From the NCBI RefSeq assembly GCF_015326965.1, contig NZ_CP017659.1, forward strand, positions 6,957,001 through 7,021,000: DNA of 64,000 bases. Reading direction: 5' to 3'. The DNA comes from Paenibacillus sp. JZ16. GTDB taxonomy: Bacteria > Bacillota > Bacilli > Paenibacillales > Paenibacillaceae. Below the pieces are notes generated by a model, which made no database searches, was not told the origin of the DNA, and was given only the letters and a program-made list of their open reading frames with translations. The position numbers and the translations under genes are program-made. Positions 7,972 to 16,686 of the stretch are shown piece by piece (positions within the stretch are counted from its first letter, which is position 1; every line of letters starts with the position of its first letter).

Positions 7972-8883
7972 TTATCTTATTTTAGGTTCGATTTGTCGCG
8001 GATCCACGAAGCCATATCCTTTGGCTTCAAGCTTGGTAAGTAAGGTATCGAGGGCCTCTACGGTCCACGGAAGCTCGTGCATCAGAATGTTGCTGCCGGG
8101 GTGAAGCTGCTCGAGCACATTGCTGACTACGGCTTCGGGCTTGTTTTTGCTTTTGCTTTCCCAATCCAGCGAACCGTTGGACCAGGTCATGAACAGCAGG
8201 TCATGACTAAGGGCAACTTCCTTGACGATATCTCCGCCTGAGCCGAACGGAGGACGGAAAAACTTCGGTTCCGATCCGGTCGCTTCCTTGACGATTTGCT
8301 GCACATCGCCGATCTGTTTCTTTACCGTCTGTTTATTTTCTTTTTTCAGGTCGATATGGTCCCAGGAATGATTCCCAATGATTTGACCGCGGTCATGGAT
8401 CAGCTTCAGCAGTTCAGGATGTTCCTTTGCGCGGTATCCATTCACGAAGAAAATCGCTTTGGCGTTATGTTTGTCGAGCGTATCGATCATTTGGCTGATC
8501 ATTTTTTCTTCCTTGGGACCGTCGTCAAATGTGAGCAGCACCACTTTTTCGGGTACGGTATCATCATTGGGGACGATGCGATACACCTTATTCATGTGAT
8601 ACTTCGGTTCAGTCGGCGCCTCGGCATCGGGACTCTTGACAGCTTCATCCGATGGGTCCGCGGGAGTATCTACTTCAGGCTCGGTTTCAGGCTTGTCCGT
8701 GTCGGTTGACTTGTCGGTACCTTCTTTCGGAGCGGACGCCTGTCCAGAGGTTTCATTTTGCTGCGTTGCTCTGTCATTACCGACTTCCGTGGCCGTGCCT
8801 TGCTTCTGATCAACTCCGTTGTTGCCGCAAGCGCTGAGCATAAGGCAGCAAGCCAGCAGAAGTACTGTTCGTGTTCTAACCAT
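7972..8883 (-). CDS. Polysaccharide deacetylase lipoprotein (NodB domain)
   Basis: 303 residues. Signal peptide with lipobox LSAC (Cys19), then a Thr/Asp/Glu/Pro-rich linker to about residue 95, then a carbohydrate esterase 4 (NodB) domain. Motifs: LLTFDDGP (D120, D121), GNHSWDH (H172, H176) for metal binding, RPPFG (210-214), SNGSLDW, and ILMHEL. Enzymes of this family remove N-acetyl groups from peptidoglycan, chitin or related glycans at the cell surface. Its position is monocistronic between convergent and divergent neighbours. The exact substrate cannot be read from sequence. Confidence 0.92.
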   Translation of the reverse strand: MVRTRTVLLLACCLMLSACGNNGVDQKQGTATEVGNDRATQQNETSGQASAPKEGTDKSTDTDKPETEPEVDTPADPSDEAVKSPDAEAPTEPKYHMNKVYRIVPNDDTVPEKVVLLTFDDGPKEEKMISQMIDTLDKHNAKAIFFVNGYRAKEHPELLKLIHDRGQIIGNHSWDHIDLKKENKQTVKKQIGDVQQIVKEATGSEPKFFRPPFGSGGDIVKEVALSHDLLFMTWSNGSLDWESKSKNKPEAVVSNVLEQLHPGSNILMHELPWTVEALDTLLTKLEAKGYGFVDPRQIEPKIR

Positions 8884-8976
8884 GATTCCATCTCACTTTC
8901 CTGTATTTATGTAGCATGAGTTCCTGGCGGTGCGAGAACAATAATCTCGAGTTTATCATAGAAGGAGGTATCATTT

Positions 8977-9351
8977 GTGAAGACTTCGTCATTTCTATAT
9001 GGTGTCATTATCGGCGCCGTTGCATGCCGGATGATTTCCCGTAATAACAGCAGGTTCTTCTCCTCAATGATGAAAGATGCGAATCTTGGTCGATTCGCGG
9101 ATACCGCGATGAGTAAAATTCAGGGCACGAAGAGCCAGCAGTATTCCGGCTCGAGCCAAGAAAGCGTGTCTCCCAGTTCAGGCCGACATGATTCCACTCA
9201 TTCCAATGGAACTGCAGGGGTACAGACATCGACTCATTCGAAGGCTGCCAACCTGAAGCAAGTCAAGGATTTTATCCGAAACAACCCTGATGTCAAGAAC
9301 GAAGTCGAACAGATTTTGAAAGAAACCCACACCGTCATACCGGGTTTGTAA
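8977..9351 (+). CDS. Small membrane-anchored protein of unknown function
   Basis: 124 residues, not recognised. The N terminus is a short hydrophobic segment (FLYGVIIGAVACRMI, about 6-20) followed by a Ser/Gln/His-rich, probably disordered middle (45-90) and a charged C-terminal helix (LKQVKDFIRNNPDVKNEVEQIL). The layout resembles small YtxH-like stress or envelope proteins, but without clear homology. The start is a GTG with an excellent GAAGGAGG site 6 bases upstream. Divergent from the deacetylase, with its own terminator. Confidence 0.7.
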   Translation: MKTSSFLYGVIIGAVACRMISRNNSRFFSSMMKDANLGRFADTAMSKIQGTKSQQYSGSSQESVSPSSGRHDSTHSNGTAGVQTSTHSKAANLKQVKDFIRNNPDVKNEVEQILKETHTVIPGL

Positions 9352-9368
9352 ACGGCATGAACCATTTT

Positions 9369-9419
9369 GAATCATTCTCGGGGACCGGCCACACGAATCC
9401 CTGTGAATGATTCTTTTTT
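9369..9419 (+). terminator. Terminator after the small membrane protein
   Basis: GAATCATTC (9369-9377) pairs with GAATGATTC (9405-9413), followed by TTTTTT. Confidence 0.8.
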
Positions 9420-9552
9420 CTTCAGTTACATATTTACGTGCATTTGTGGGTATTAAATGATAAAATCAATTATATAAAACCATTTTTATCACGTCATAAT
9501 CCAGACATCATAATTTGTTATAAACTTTTGTTTACGTAAGGAGGATCCTGTC

Positions 9553-10164
9553 ATGAAAATAGAGCGTTTGAGTCAAGATAAGATACGGATTTTCCTCACG
9601 TTTGACGATCTGAGTGAGCGTGGGATCCAGAAGGAAGAGATGTGGCAGGAAATACCGAAAGTTTATGACCTGTTTACGGAGATGATGGATCAGGCATACA
9701 GTGAGCTCGGATTTGATGCCACCGGACCTCTTGCCGTTGAGGTGTTCGCACTGCCTGCCCAGGGCATGGTGGTTATTGTGACGAGAGGGAAATACGATCA
9801 TCATTTCGGCGGCTTGTCCGAAGAAGATATGCCGGACGAGATTTATGAAATGGAAGTAACGCTGGATCAAAGTGATACTATCGTCTATGTTTTTCAGGAT
9901 TTTGAAGTGCTCATTGAAGCATCGCATATGTTGAAGGACCTTGTAGGCGGAGCGGGTAAGCTCTATCACTATATGGATAAATGGTTTTTGTACTTCGATC
10001 CTGAGGAATTGGATAGCGAGAAGCTGCCGGCGGTTATTGCAATGCTGGCTGAATTCGGTGAATCCTCTTCAGTAACGGAGGCTATGCTGGATGAATACGG
10101 TAAGAAAGTAATGCCTCAGCACGCGATTGAGGTTATCTGTACACACTTCCAGCGTCAGCAATAA
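9553..10164 (+). CDS. mecA: Adaptor protein MecA
   Basis: A 203-residue MecA-family adaptor, which delivers substrates such as ComK to the ClpC-ClpP protease. The N-terminal target-binding domain starts MKIERLSQDKIRIFLTFDDL, typical of the family, with the characteristic RGIQKEEMW. An acidic linker (SEEDMPDEIYEME) leads to a C-terminal ClpC-binding domain (about 105-203, VFQDFEVLIEASHML to the end). AAGGAGG upstream of the ATG. It could be the YpbH-type paralogue rather than the main MecA; only one is seen here. Confidence 0.93.
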   Translation: MKIERLSQDKIRIFLTFDDLSERGIQKEEMWQEIPKVYDLFTEMMDQAYSELGFDATGPLAVEVFALPAQGMVVIVTRGKYDHHFGGLSEEDMPDEIYEMEVTLDQSDTIVYVFQDFEVLIEASHMLKDLVGGAGKLYHYMDKWFLYFDPEELDSEKLPAVIAMLAEFGESSSVTEAMLDEYGKKVMPQHAIEVICTHFQRQQ

Positions 10165-10179
10165 TTAAGGTGGGCGTGC

Positions 10180-10917
10180 GTGCCGGACTTCAGGCCCGCA
10201 ACTAACGGAAGGGGAATTTTAGTGCTGGTGTTCTCGGTAATTGCGTCAGCTTTGGCGCCGGGAATCGCATTGCTCACGTATTTTTACCTGAAAGATAGGT
10301 ATGATCAAGAGCCCCTGCACATGGTGATCAAGGTGTTCATGTTAGGGGTTCTGATCGTTTTCCCGGTTATGATTTTGCAGCGGGGAATGATACTATGGCT
10401 TGGCGACAATCCGGTAGTCAACTCATTGCTCGTTTCGGCGGGTGTTGAGGAATTTCTGAAATGGTTCGTAATGTATCATATTATTTTTAACCATACGGAA
10501 TTTGACGAGCCTTATGACGGCATCCTTTATGCAGTGGCGATATCGCTTGGATTTGCTACGGTAGAGAATTTGCTTTACGCTTGGTACAGCCAGGCAGCCT
10601 TTGGACCGATGTTCCTGCGGGCACTGCTGCCCGTATCGGGACACGCGATGTTTGGCGTCATCATGGGATACTACATGGGACATGCGAGATTCACGGAAGG
10701 AAAACGAAGAAGGTTCTTCCTCGTTCTATCCTTGTTCCTGCCTTGGATGTGGCATGGTTTGTACGACCTGATTCTGAGTCTGCTGACCCACACATGGGTA
10801 TGGTTCATCGTACCGCTTATGGTGCTGCTATGGTATGGCGGCATGGGCAAAATCTCTAGAGCTAACAACCGTTCTCCTTTCCGATTCATTAAGCGGGAGG
10901 AAGAGGTTAACACTTAA
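10180..10917 (+). CDS. prsW: PrsW family intramembrane metalloprotease
   Basis: 245 residues, polytopic. In Bacillus, PrsW makes the site-1 cut in the anti-sigma factor RsiW. Family motifs are visible: VEEFLKW (E90, E91, K94), FATVENLLY, SGHAMFGVIMGYYMG and WHGLYDLIL. The start is GTG 10180 with AAGGTGG 7 bases upstream. Gene order (prsW then ypeB) matches B. subtilis ypdC-sleB-ypeB except that sleB is absent. An ECF sigma/anti-sigma pair occurs later in the window (45775-47015) and is a conceivable target, though that link is inference. Confidence 0.92.
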   Translation: MPDFRPATNGRGILVLVFSVIASALAPGIALLTYFYLKDRYDQEPLHMVIKVFMLGVLIVFPVMILQRGMILWLGDNPVVNSLLVSAGVEEFLKWFVMYHIIFNHTEFDEPYDGILYAVAISLGFATVENLLYAWYSQAAFGPMFLRALLPVSGHAMFGVIMGYYMGHARFTEGKRRRFFLVLSLFLPWMWHGLYDLILSLLTHTWVWFIVPLMVLLWYGGMGKISRANNRSPFRFIKREEEVNT

Positions 10918-10990
10918 CAAATCAGGGCACACTTCATTCTATAGACCTCGGCTGACAGCCAGGGAATCATAGAAAGGGAGGTGTCTTTTT

Positions 10991-11137
10991 TTGCGTGTAA
11001 AAGTGAAAATTCTTTGCAAAGATTGCGGTGAACGTTTTGTGCTGCGGGGAAAAAAGGAACAGGGCCGGATCGAAACCGGATTTAAGCAGTGTCTGTGCAA
11101 CAACCGCGATCACTTCGAGATTGAGGAAGATTTCTGA
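10991..11137 (+). CDS. 48-residue Cys-rich, zinc-ribbon-like protein
   Basis: A short gene starting at TTG 10991 with GGGAGG about 9 bases upstream and ending TGA 11135-11137. The protein is basic in the middle and acidic at the end. It has C9-x2-C12 (LCKDCGERF) and C34-x-C36 (QCLCNN), with a nearby His41, an arrangement that could bind one zinc ion like a rubredoxin knuckle. The function is unknown. It occupies the position where Bacillus has sleB. The strong ribosome binding site, codon pattern and Cys pairs make it likely real. Confidence 0.65.
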   Translation: MRVKVKILCKDCGERFVLRGKKEQGRIETGFKQCLCNNRDHFEIEEDF

Positions 11138-11226
11138 GGGATGAAGGAATTATACAGAAATGCATAAGACTTCTTTCTTCTAGTCAAACTAACGGCAGTG
11201 AGTAGAAGAAAGGAGACTATCGCATC

Positions 11227-12576
11227 ATGTACAAACGATTAAGCGCTATCCTGTTTCCTGTGGCCACAATTTTATTGATCGGGGCTCTGGTATGGGGTTA
11301 TCAAGAGAATAAAGAGAAAAACGCCATATTGATTAATGCCGAGAACCAATACCAACGGGCATTCCATGACTTGTCGTACAATATGGACAGGATTCATGCC
11401 GAGCTCGGCAATACGCTCGCGGTGAGCTCTACCTCCCAAGGGATGCATCGCAAGGGCTTGATGAATGTATGGCGCCTAACCAGCGAGGCTCAAAATGAGA
11501 TCAGCCAGCTGCCGCTTACGCTCCTTCCCTTCAACAAGACCGAAGAGTTCCTTTCCCGAATTTCTAATTTTGCTTACAAAACAGGTGTGCGTGATTTAAC
11601 GAAGGAGCCGCTCAGTGAGAATGAGGTCAAAACGTTGAAATCCTTGTACGCCAACTCCGGCGAAATCACGAAGGATTTGCAGCATGTGCAAAACAAGGTT
11701 ATCACAAACAGTTTGCGCTGGATGGATGTAGAGACGGCACTGGCTACCAATAAAGTCGAAGATAATTCCATTATTGACGGCTTCAAAACGGTGGATAAGA
11801 AGGTGGAGTCCTACCCTGAGCTTGACTGGGGACCATCGGTAAGCAGCATCTATAACCGCCGCTCCGTGAAGCAATTGGCAGGCATGCCGATATCGGAAGA
11901 GGATGTGAAACGCAAAGCGCTGAAGTTCTCGGATGGAGGCAATGATGCCAAAGTGCAAGTGACGAAGAACGGAAACGGCACCGAGTGGGTATCGTATACA
12001 GCAAAGGTACAGCATCCGAATGGTCATATGCTCAGCATGGACTTTACCGAAAAAGGCGGCCAGCTGATCTCCTATACGGATGAGCGGAATGTGGGTGCCA
12101 AGCAAGCGTCCGTTCAAACTGCAATCGACAAAGCCCAGCAATTTCTGACGAAAAAAGGCTATTCCGACATGACGGTGGTTTCGGCGGACCAATATGACAA
12201 CCTGGCTAACTTTTCCTTTGTTCGTGAAGAGGATGGCGTGCTGATTTATCCTGAAAAAATCACGGTTCGTTCGGCTATGGACAATGGGGATGTCATTGGA
12301 TTCCAGGCCAGCGATTTTGTATACGAGCATCAGATCAAGCGAGAAATCCCGCAGCCGAAACTTAGTCTTGCCGAAGCGGAGAAGGTCTTGAATCCTGAGT
12401 ATAAAGTGCTCTATCACCGTAAAGCCTTAATCAAAAACGACCGCTCCGAGGATACTCTGTGTTATGAATTCGGCGGGCGGATTAATGGAGCCCAGTATCG
12501 GATTTACATTAACTCGGATACCGGCCTTGAGGAAACGGTCGAGGTCGTGAAGGATGCACAGTCAGGAATTAAATAA
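11227..12576 (+). CDS. ypeB: Germination protein YpeB
   Basis: 449 residues, the same length as Bacillus YpeB. It has an N-terminal membrane anchor (about 7-25, ILFPVATILLIGALVWGY), a helical N-terminal region, and C-terminal PepSY-like repeats (about 220-449, with segments such as DKAQQFLTKKGYSDMTVVS). YpeB is a spore inner-membrane protein that stabilises the cortex-lytic transglycosylase SleB and is needed for cortex breakdown on germination. AAAGGAGA precedes the ATG. SleB is not encoded beside it here, so it must be elsewhere or replaced. Confidence 0.93.
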   Translation: MYKRLSAILFPVATILLIGALVWGYQENKEKNAILINAENQYQRAFHDLSYNMDRIHAELGNTLAVSSTSQGMHRKGLMNVWRLTSEAQNEISQLPLTLLPFNKTEEFLSRISNFAYKTGVRDLTKEPLSENEVKTLKSLYANSGEITKDLQHVQNKVITNSLRWMDVETALATNKVEDNSIIDGFKTVDKKVESYPELDWGPSVSSIYNRRSVKQLAGMPISEEDVKRKALKFSDGGNDAKVQVTKNGNGTEWVSYTAKVQHPNGHMLSMDFTEKGGQLISYTDERNVGAKQASVQTAIDKAQQFLTKKGYSDMTVVSADQYDNLANFSFVREEDGVLIYPEKITVRSAMDNGDVIGFQASDFVYEHQIKREIPQPKLSLAEAEKVLNPEYKVLYHRKALIKNDRSEDTLCYEFGGRINGAQYRIYINSDTGLEETVEVVKDAQSGIK

Positions 12577-12597
12577 GTAAAGCACTGTATGATGCAA

Positions 12598-12633
12598 GCC
12601 GGGTTCAGGAGATTTCCTGAACCGGCTTTTTTT
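12598..12633 (+). terminator. Terminator of ypeB
   Basis: GCCGGGTTCAGG (12598-12609) pairs with CCTGAACCGGC (12616-12626), with one bulged G, followed by seven T. Confidence 0.9.
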
Positions 12634-12777
12634 GTTTGGATGAAGTAACTAAAAGCAAGGTGGAGAGTCCCGAGTTCCCGAGGATGGACATGAATCGACC
12701 TTGATTTGAAGATTTTGTCCTATGGGCCGTGGGATCCCGTGATATAATGGAACATAATGATTATGATGAATTAGTGG

Positions 12778-13440
12778 GTGAGCGCATTGTATCCAAAGAT
12801 TAACGATGTCCTCTATATCCAGTTGGATACGGGGGATGAGAAGGAAGCTAATATTGTTTATAAATCCCGCATTTCCGACATGGATGACGAATCGATGTAT
12901 ATGGAGGTTCCGCTGCAGGAAGGGACGGGCAAGCTGAAAAAGCTGTATATCGGGGACGAGCTGTCCGCATTTTTTTTAACGGAAGGCGGAGTCAAGAATT
13001 TCTTCAATTCCCACGTCCTTAGCCACCATGAGGATATTATCCGTCTGGTTCGCATCAAGAAGCCGGAGCAGGATCAAATTACGAAGGTGCAGAGAAGAAG
13101 CTTCCTACGGGTGCAAGCCGAGCTCGAGGTAGCCGTTATGACCAAAGACGGCGGCCAGTTTTTAGCCAAAACCGACGATGTTGGCGGCGGTGGCGTATCC
13201 TTTCATCTGCAGCCGGATCAAACGTTTGCGGAAGGGAGTATATTGTCTTGCTGGATCCTCATCCCGTTTAAGAACGGATCCGTGGAGCATGTCCCGTTTG
13301 AAGGCGAGGTTGTAAGGGTGAAGGAGCTCCCAACCAACCGAAGCATCGTTATGCTGAAGTTTAATCAGATTGCAGATATGGAACGCCAGAAGCTGATTCG
13401 TTATTGTTTTGAGAGACAATTTGATTTTCGCAACCGTTAA
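12778..13440 (+). CDS. ypfA: PilZ domain protein, YpfA/DgrA-like flagellar brake
   Basis: About 220 residues. An N-terminal YcgR-type beta domain (about 5-95) is followed by a PilZ domain (about 104-215) with the c-di-GMP-binding RxxxR region QRRSFLR (R106, R107, R111). The second binding motif, normally D/N-x-S-x-x-G, reads D134-V-G-G-G-G-V with Gly in the Ser position. In Bacillus the orthologue binds c-di-GMP and slows the flagellar motor, and it sits between ypeB and cmk as here. Start: GTG 12778 is listed, but TTG 12787 is equally good or better because GGGTGAG lies just upstream of it. Confidence 0.85.
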   Translation: MSALYPKINDVLYIQLDTGDEKEANIVYKSRISDMDDESMYMEVPLQEGTGKLKKLYIGDELSAFFLTEGGVKNFFNSHVLSHHEDIIRLVRIKKPEQDQITKVQRRSFLRVQAELEVAVMTKDGGQFLAKTDDVGGGGVSFHLQPDQTFAEGSILSCWILIPFKNGSVEHVPFEGEVVRVKELPTNRSIVMLKFNQIADMERQKLIRYCFERQFDFRNR

Positions 13441-13504
13441 TGCATAAAAGGGACAAGCCGGTGGCACACTATCCGAAAATTTTGTGCGGGAGGAACTGTC
13501 AGCC

Positions 13505-13792
13505 ATGTCAGAAGTCGTAAACGATCACGACCAACTGCTCGAAAAAACAGGACTGGAAGTTAAGGAATCCGAGCAGGGACAAGCCCTGCATGACCGCTAC
13601 GGGCACATGCTGCTTAAGCTGCTAATCGGACTAGTGCTTGCTTTGGTGATCACCCAGCTCCTATTGCATTATGAGCCTAGCCGGCCCTATATCTCGCCAA
13701 TTCAGCAGATGGAGGGTGTTCCCGTTAACGAGCCAAATGTAAACGATTGGATGGGGGAAAACACCCCTTCTCTTTTGCATCACTCTAGCTAG
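13505..13792 (+). CDS. Small single-pass membrane protein (95 aa)
   Basis: Not recognised. Residues 1-35 are polar and acidic, one hydrophobic helix covers about 36-55 (LLKLLIGLVLALVITQLLL), and a Pro-rich outer tail follows. It lies where B. subtilis has ypfB, another small membrane protein, but I cannot claim orthology. Start ATG 13505 is chosen from the GGGAGGA site 10 bases upstream; an in-frame GTG at 13484 lies upstream of that site. Confidence 0.7.
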   Translation: MSEVVNDHDQLLEKTGLEVKESEQGQALHDRYGHMLLKLLIGLVLALVITQLLLHYEPSRPYISPIQQMEGVPVNEPNVNDWMGENTPSLLHHSS

Positions 13793-13803
13793 TGTGGTAT
13801 AAT
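13775..13803 (+). promoter_or_regulatory. Candidate promoter for the cmk operon
   Basis: TTGCAT, a 17-base spacer and TATAAT with an extended TG before it. The -35 box and spacer lie in the end of the preceding gene. The start would be near 13810, almost on top of the following terminator hairpin. Confidence 0.6.
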
Positions 13804-13812
13804 TTTCACGTC

Positions 13813-13834
13813 GCAGGCGGGCGCCTGCTTTTTT
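13813..13834 (+). terminator. Short terminator before cmk
   Basis: GCAGGC (13813-13818), loop GGGC, GCCTGC (13823-13828), then six T. It probably ends transcription from upstream while the overlapping promoter restarts it. Confidence 0.75.
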
Positions 13835-13968
13835 CTTGAAATATAAGATTACGCCTTAGTTTCATCTGCGCTGTCTTATATATTTTCACTAGAGAAACGG
13901 TGATCCCGTCCGCAACGGATGGTAAGCCCTTTCGATTTCGAGGTAGATGTTTGAGGAGGAATGCCCCG

Positions 13969-14649
13969 TTGGTTACGCAGGGGACAGGTTATCGCGACAG
14001 AATTAATATTGCCATCGACGGTCCGGCAGGCGCGGGTAAAAGCACCGTAGCGCGTATGGTAGCCAGCAGGCTGCAGTACATCTACGTGGATACCGGAGCC
14101 ATGTACAGGGCAGTCACCTGGTTCATGCTGAACCAAGGGATTTCTCCAGAAAATCCCGAAAAAGTGCTTCAACATGCACAAAATATGGTGATTGAATTAA
14201 AACCGCATGAAAATGGTCAAATGGTCTGGCTGAACGGGGAAGACGTCACGCCGTATATTCGTTCACATCAGGTTAGTGCAGTGGTATCCCAATATGCACG
14301 AATCGAGGGTTTGCGGATAAAGCTTGTCCGTTTACAGCAGCAAATGGCGGAAGATAAGGGCGTTGTCATGGATGGACGTGACATCGGCACAACCGTTTTG
14401 CCGGATGCTGAGGTGAAGATTTTCATGACGGCCAGTGTCAAGGAACGAGCTCTCCGCCGCTTCAATGAGTTGAGTGATGAAGGCATATCGCTGGAACAAC
14501 TGGAAAGAGATATCGCAGAACGTGACAGGCTTGACCAGGAACGTGAAGTGTCGCCCCTCCGATGCGCAGAGGATGCCATCATACTGGATACGACACATAT
14601 GGATATCAATCAGGTTGTGGAGGCAATTCTTTCATATTGCGAAACTTAA
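13969..14649 (+). CDS. cmk: Cytidylate kinase
   Basis: Phosphorylates CMP and dCMP with ATP. 226 residues from TTG 13969, close to the 224 of B. subtilis. The P-loop GPAGAGKST is at residues 18-26, followed by VDTGAMYRAVTW (substrate binding), MDGRDIGTTVLPDA, and the lid segment with RRFNEL. TTG 13969 is chosen because GAGGAGGA ends 8 bases upstream and the downstream sequence has the family start; an ATG at 13961 is out of frame. It is the first gene of cmk-plsC-rpsA, as in Bacillus. Confidence 0.95.
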   Translation: MVTQGTGYRDRINIAIDGPAGAGKSTVARMVASRLQYIYVDTGAMYRAVTWFMLNQGISPENPEKVLQHAQNMVIELKPHENGQMVWLNGEDVTPYIRSHQVSAVVSQYARIEGLRIKLVRLQQQMAEDKGVVMDGRDIGTTVLPDAEVKIFMTASVKERALRRFNELSDEGISLEQLERDIAERDRLDQEREVSPLRCAEDAIILDTTHMDINQVVEAILSYCET

Positions 14650-14670
14650 GTGGGATGGGGAGAAATGGGC

Positions 14671-15261
14671 ATGATTTATGTTTTTTGCAGAGCGGTGGTC
14701 CGCGGTTTGTTCGCTATTCTCTACAGATTTGAATCTGTCGGCGTACATAACATTCCTTCAGAAGGCGGCGTGCTAATCTGTAGCAATCATATTAGCATTC
14801 GAGATCCGATATCTGTGGGCATTCACGTCAAGCGCCAGGTTAAGTTCATGGCCAAAGCGGAACTGTTCAACATTCCGGTGTTCGGATGGCTGGTTCGTCA
14901 GCTTGGAGCATTTCCGGTCAAGCGCGGGGGAGTAAGCAAAGATTCGATCAAAACCGCCCTCACGATTCTGCGTACGGGCGAGATCATGGGTATCTTTCCT
15001 GAGGGTACGCGCAATTCCGATTCAACTGCGGCCAAACGGGGTGCAGCTAGTTTCGCTCTCCGCAGCGGGGCGACGGTCATACCGGCTGCGATCATTGGAG
15101 ATTACAAGCTTTTTCGCAAAGTGAAAATCATCTATGGTGCCCCTGTGGATCTATCACGGTTTGAAGGTGACAAGTCACCGGAAGCGCTGGATGCAGCAAC
15201 CGAGTTGATCATGGCCAAGATTCACGAAATGCGCGCAAGCGGCAAGCCAACCGTGAACTGA
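14671..15261 (+). CDS. plsC: 1-acyl-sn-glycerol-3-phosphate acyltransferase (PlsC family)
   Basis: 196 residues. Transfers an acyl chain to lysophosphatidic acid, giving phosphatidic acid for membrane lipid synthesis. The catalytic HX4D motif is seen as NHISIRD near residue 43, and the phosphate-binding FPEGTR motif is near 110. A hydrophobic N-terminal segment places it at the membrane. Start: ATG 14671 has GGGGAG 8 bases upstream; ATG 14665 and GTG 14650 are alternatives. The gene follows cmk within 21 bp, and the same pairing is common in Firmicutes. Confidence 0.9.
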   Translation: MIYVFCRAVVRGLFAILYRFESVGVHNIPSEGGVLICSNHISIRDPISVGIHVKRQVKFMAKAELFNIPVFGWLVRQLGAFPVKRGGVSKDSIKTALTILRTGEIMGIFPEGTRNSDSTAAKRGAASFALRSGATVIPAAIIGDYKLFRKVKIIYGAPVDLSRFEGDKSPEALDAATELIMAKIHEMRASGKPTVN

Positions 15262-15382
15262 TTTATTTCGTTCCATGCATAAAAAGCATGGGGAGATTGG
15301 AAAGATACTACAGCAATTATGTTTTGAACTTCGCGAATGCGAGTTTAAATAAATGGGGTTTGAATTGAGGAGGTTATTTGAC

Positions 15383-16600
15383 ATGTCGGAAGAAACAAGA
15401 AATGAAGAGGCTGTAGAAAACCAAGAGCAGCTGGACCAAATCGTATCCTTGAAAAAAGGGGACACCGTGAAAGGGACGATCGTCAAACTGGAGGACAACC
15501 AAGCTTATGTAAGCATTGGATATAAATATGACGGCGTAATTCCTGTTCGCGAACTGTCTTCTGTGCAGCTTGATAACGCATCTGATGCGGTTCAGGTTGG
15601 CCAAGAGGTAGAGTGCAAAGTCGTTAGCATTAACGACGACAAGGAAAGCCTCGTTCTTTCCAAGCGCGCGATCGACACTGAGAATTCGTGGGAAGAGCTT
15701 GAGAAGCATTTTGCGGATCAGGACGTATTCGAAGTAACGGTGGCTGACGTTGTTAAAGGCGGACTCGTAGCCGATGTGGGTGCACGCGGATTTATTCCTG
15801 CATCCATGGTAGAGCGTCATTTCGTTGAAGATTTCAGCGACTACAAAGGCCGCACGCTTCGCGTGAAAGTGAAGGAACTGGACCGCGAGAACAACAAAGT
15901 GATCCTTTCCCAGAAGGATGTTCTTGAAGAAGAGTTCGAAGCCAACAAACAAAAAGTGATGTCCGAGCTTCAAGATGGCCAAGTGCTGGAAGGTACAGTA
16001 CAACGCCTTACGCAATTCGGAGCATTTGTTGATGTTGGCGGGGTAGACGGTTTGGTTCACGTATCCGAGATCGCTTGGAGCCACGTCGACAAGCCTGCCG
16101 ATGTACTGTCCGAAGGCGATCAAGTGCGTGTGAAGGTACTGAAAGTAGATCCTGAAAAAGGCAAAATCAGCCTCAGTATCAAAGCAGCCGCTCCAGGTCC
16201 TTGGGAAACAGCCGGCGAGCAATTCAACACGGGCGACATTGTAACAGGCGTTGTTAAACGTTTGGTTACTTTCGGTGCTTTCGTTGAACTGGCACCAGGT
16301 GTTGAAGGTTTGGTTCATATCTCCCAAATCTCCCACAAGCATATCGGTACACCGCAAGAAGTATTGAAAGAAGGCCAAGAAGTTCAGGTTAAAGTGCTTG
16401 ATATCAACACTTCTGAGCAGCGTATCAGCCTGAGCATCAAAGAAACGGAAGAAGCGCCTGCTCAAGCTCCACGCGCTGAAAAACCGTCCAAAGGTCCTAA
16501 AATCGACCTGAAAGACAACCCGAACGTTTCTTTGAACAATCAAGGCATGAGCGTTACGCTTGGAGAGCGTTTCGGCGATAAGCTGAGCAAATTCAAGTAA
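15383..16600 (+). CDS. rpsA: S1 RNA-binding domain protein, RpsA/YpfD homologue
   Basis: 405 residues with four S1 domains, starting about at residues 20 (KGDTVKGTIVKL), 105 (DVFEVTVADVV), 190 (DGQVLEGTVQRLTQFGAFVD) and 275 (TGDIVTGVVKRLVTFGAFVE). In Firmicutes this four-domain S1 homologue is not essential as E. coli S1 is, and its binding to ribosomes is weaker, but it is named rpsA. Start ATG 15383 with GAGGAGG 9 bases upstream. The acidic first 18 residues are typical. Ends in a strong terminator. A small hairpin (CCATGC/GCATGG near 15274-15292) lies in the leader. Confidence 0.93.
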   Translation: MSEETRNEEAVENQEQLDQIVSLKKGDTVKGTIVKLEDNQAYVSIGYKYDGVIPVRELSSVQLDNASDAVQVGQEVECKVVSINDDKESLVLSKRAIDTENSWEELEKHFADQDVFEVTVADVVKGGLVADVGARGFIPASMVERHFVEDFSDYKGRTLRVKVKELDRENNKVILSQKDVLEEEFEANKQKVMSELQDGQVLEGTVQRLTQFGAFVDVGGVDGLVHVSEIAWSHVDKPADVLSEGDQVRVKVLKVDPEKGKISLSIKAAAPGPWETAGEQFNTGDIVTGVVKRLVTFGAFVELAPGVEGLVHISQISHKHIGTPQEVLKEGQEVQVKVLDINTSEQRISLSIKETEEAPAQAPRAEKPSKGPKIDLKDNPNVSLNNQGMSVTLGERFGDKLSKFK

Positions 16601-16647
16601 GCCCGGGAACAGTTTTGTTCGGTCTATTGACCTATCATAACGAAGTC

Positions 16648-16686
16648 GGCGAACCCAGAAATCTGGGTTCGCCATTTGTTTTTTTA
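16648..16686 (+). terminator. Terminator of the cmk-plsC-rpsA operon
   Basis: A 12-bp perfect stem (GGCGAACCCAGA at 16648-16659 with TCTGGGTTCGCC at 16662-16673), then ATTTGTTTTTTT. Confidence 0.9.
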
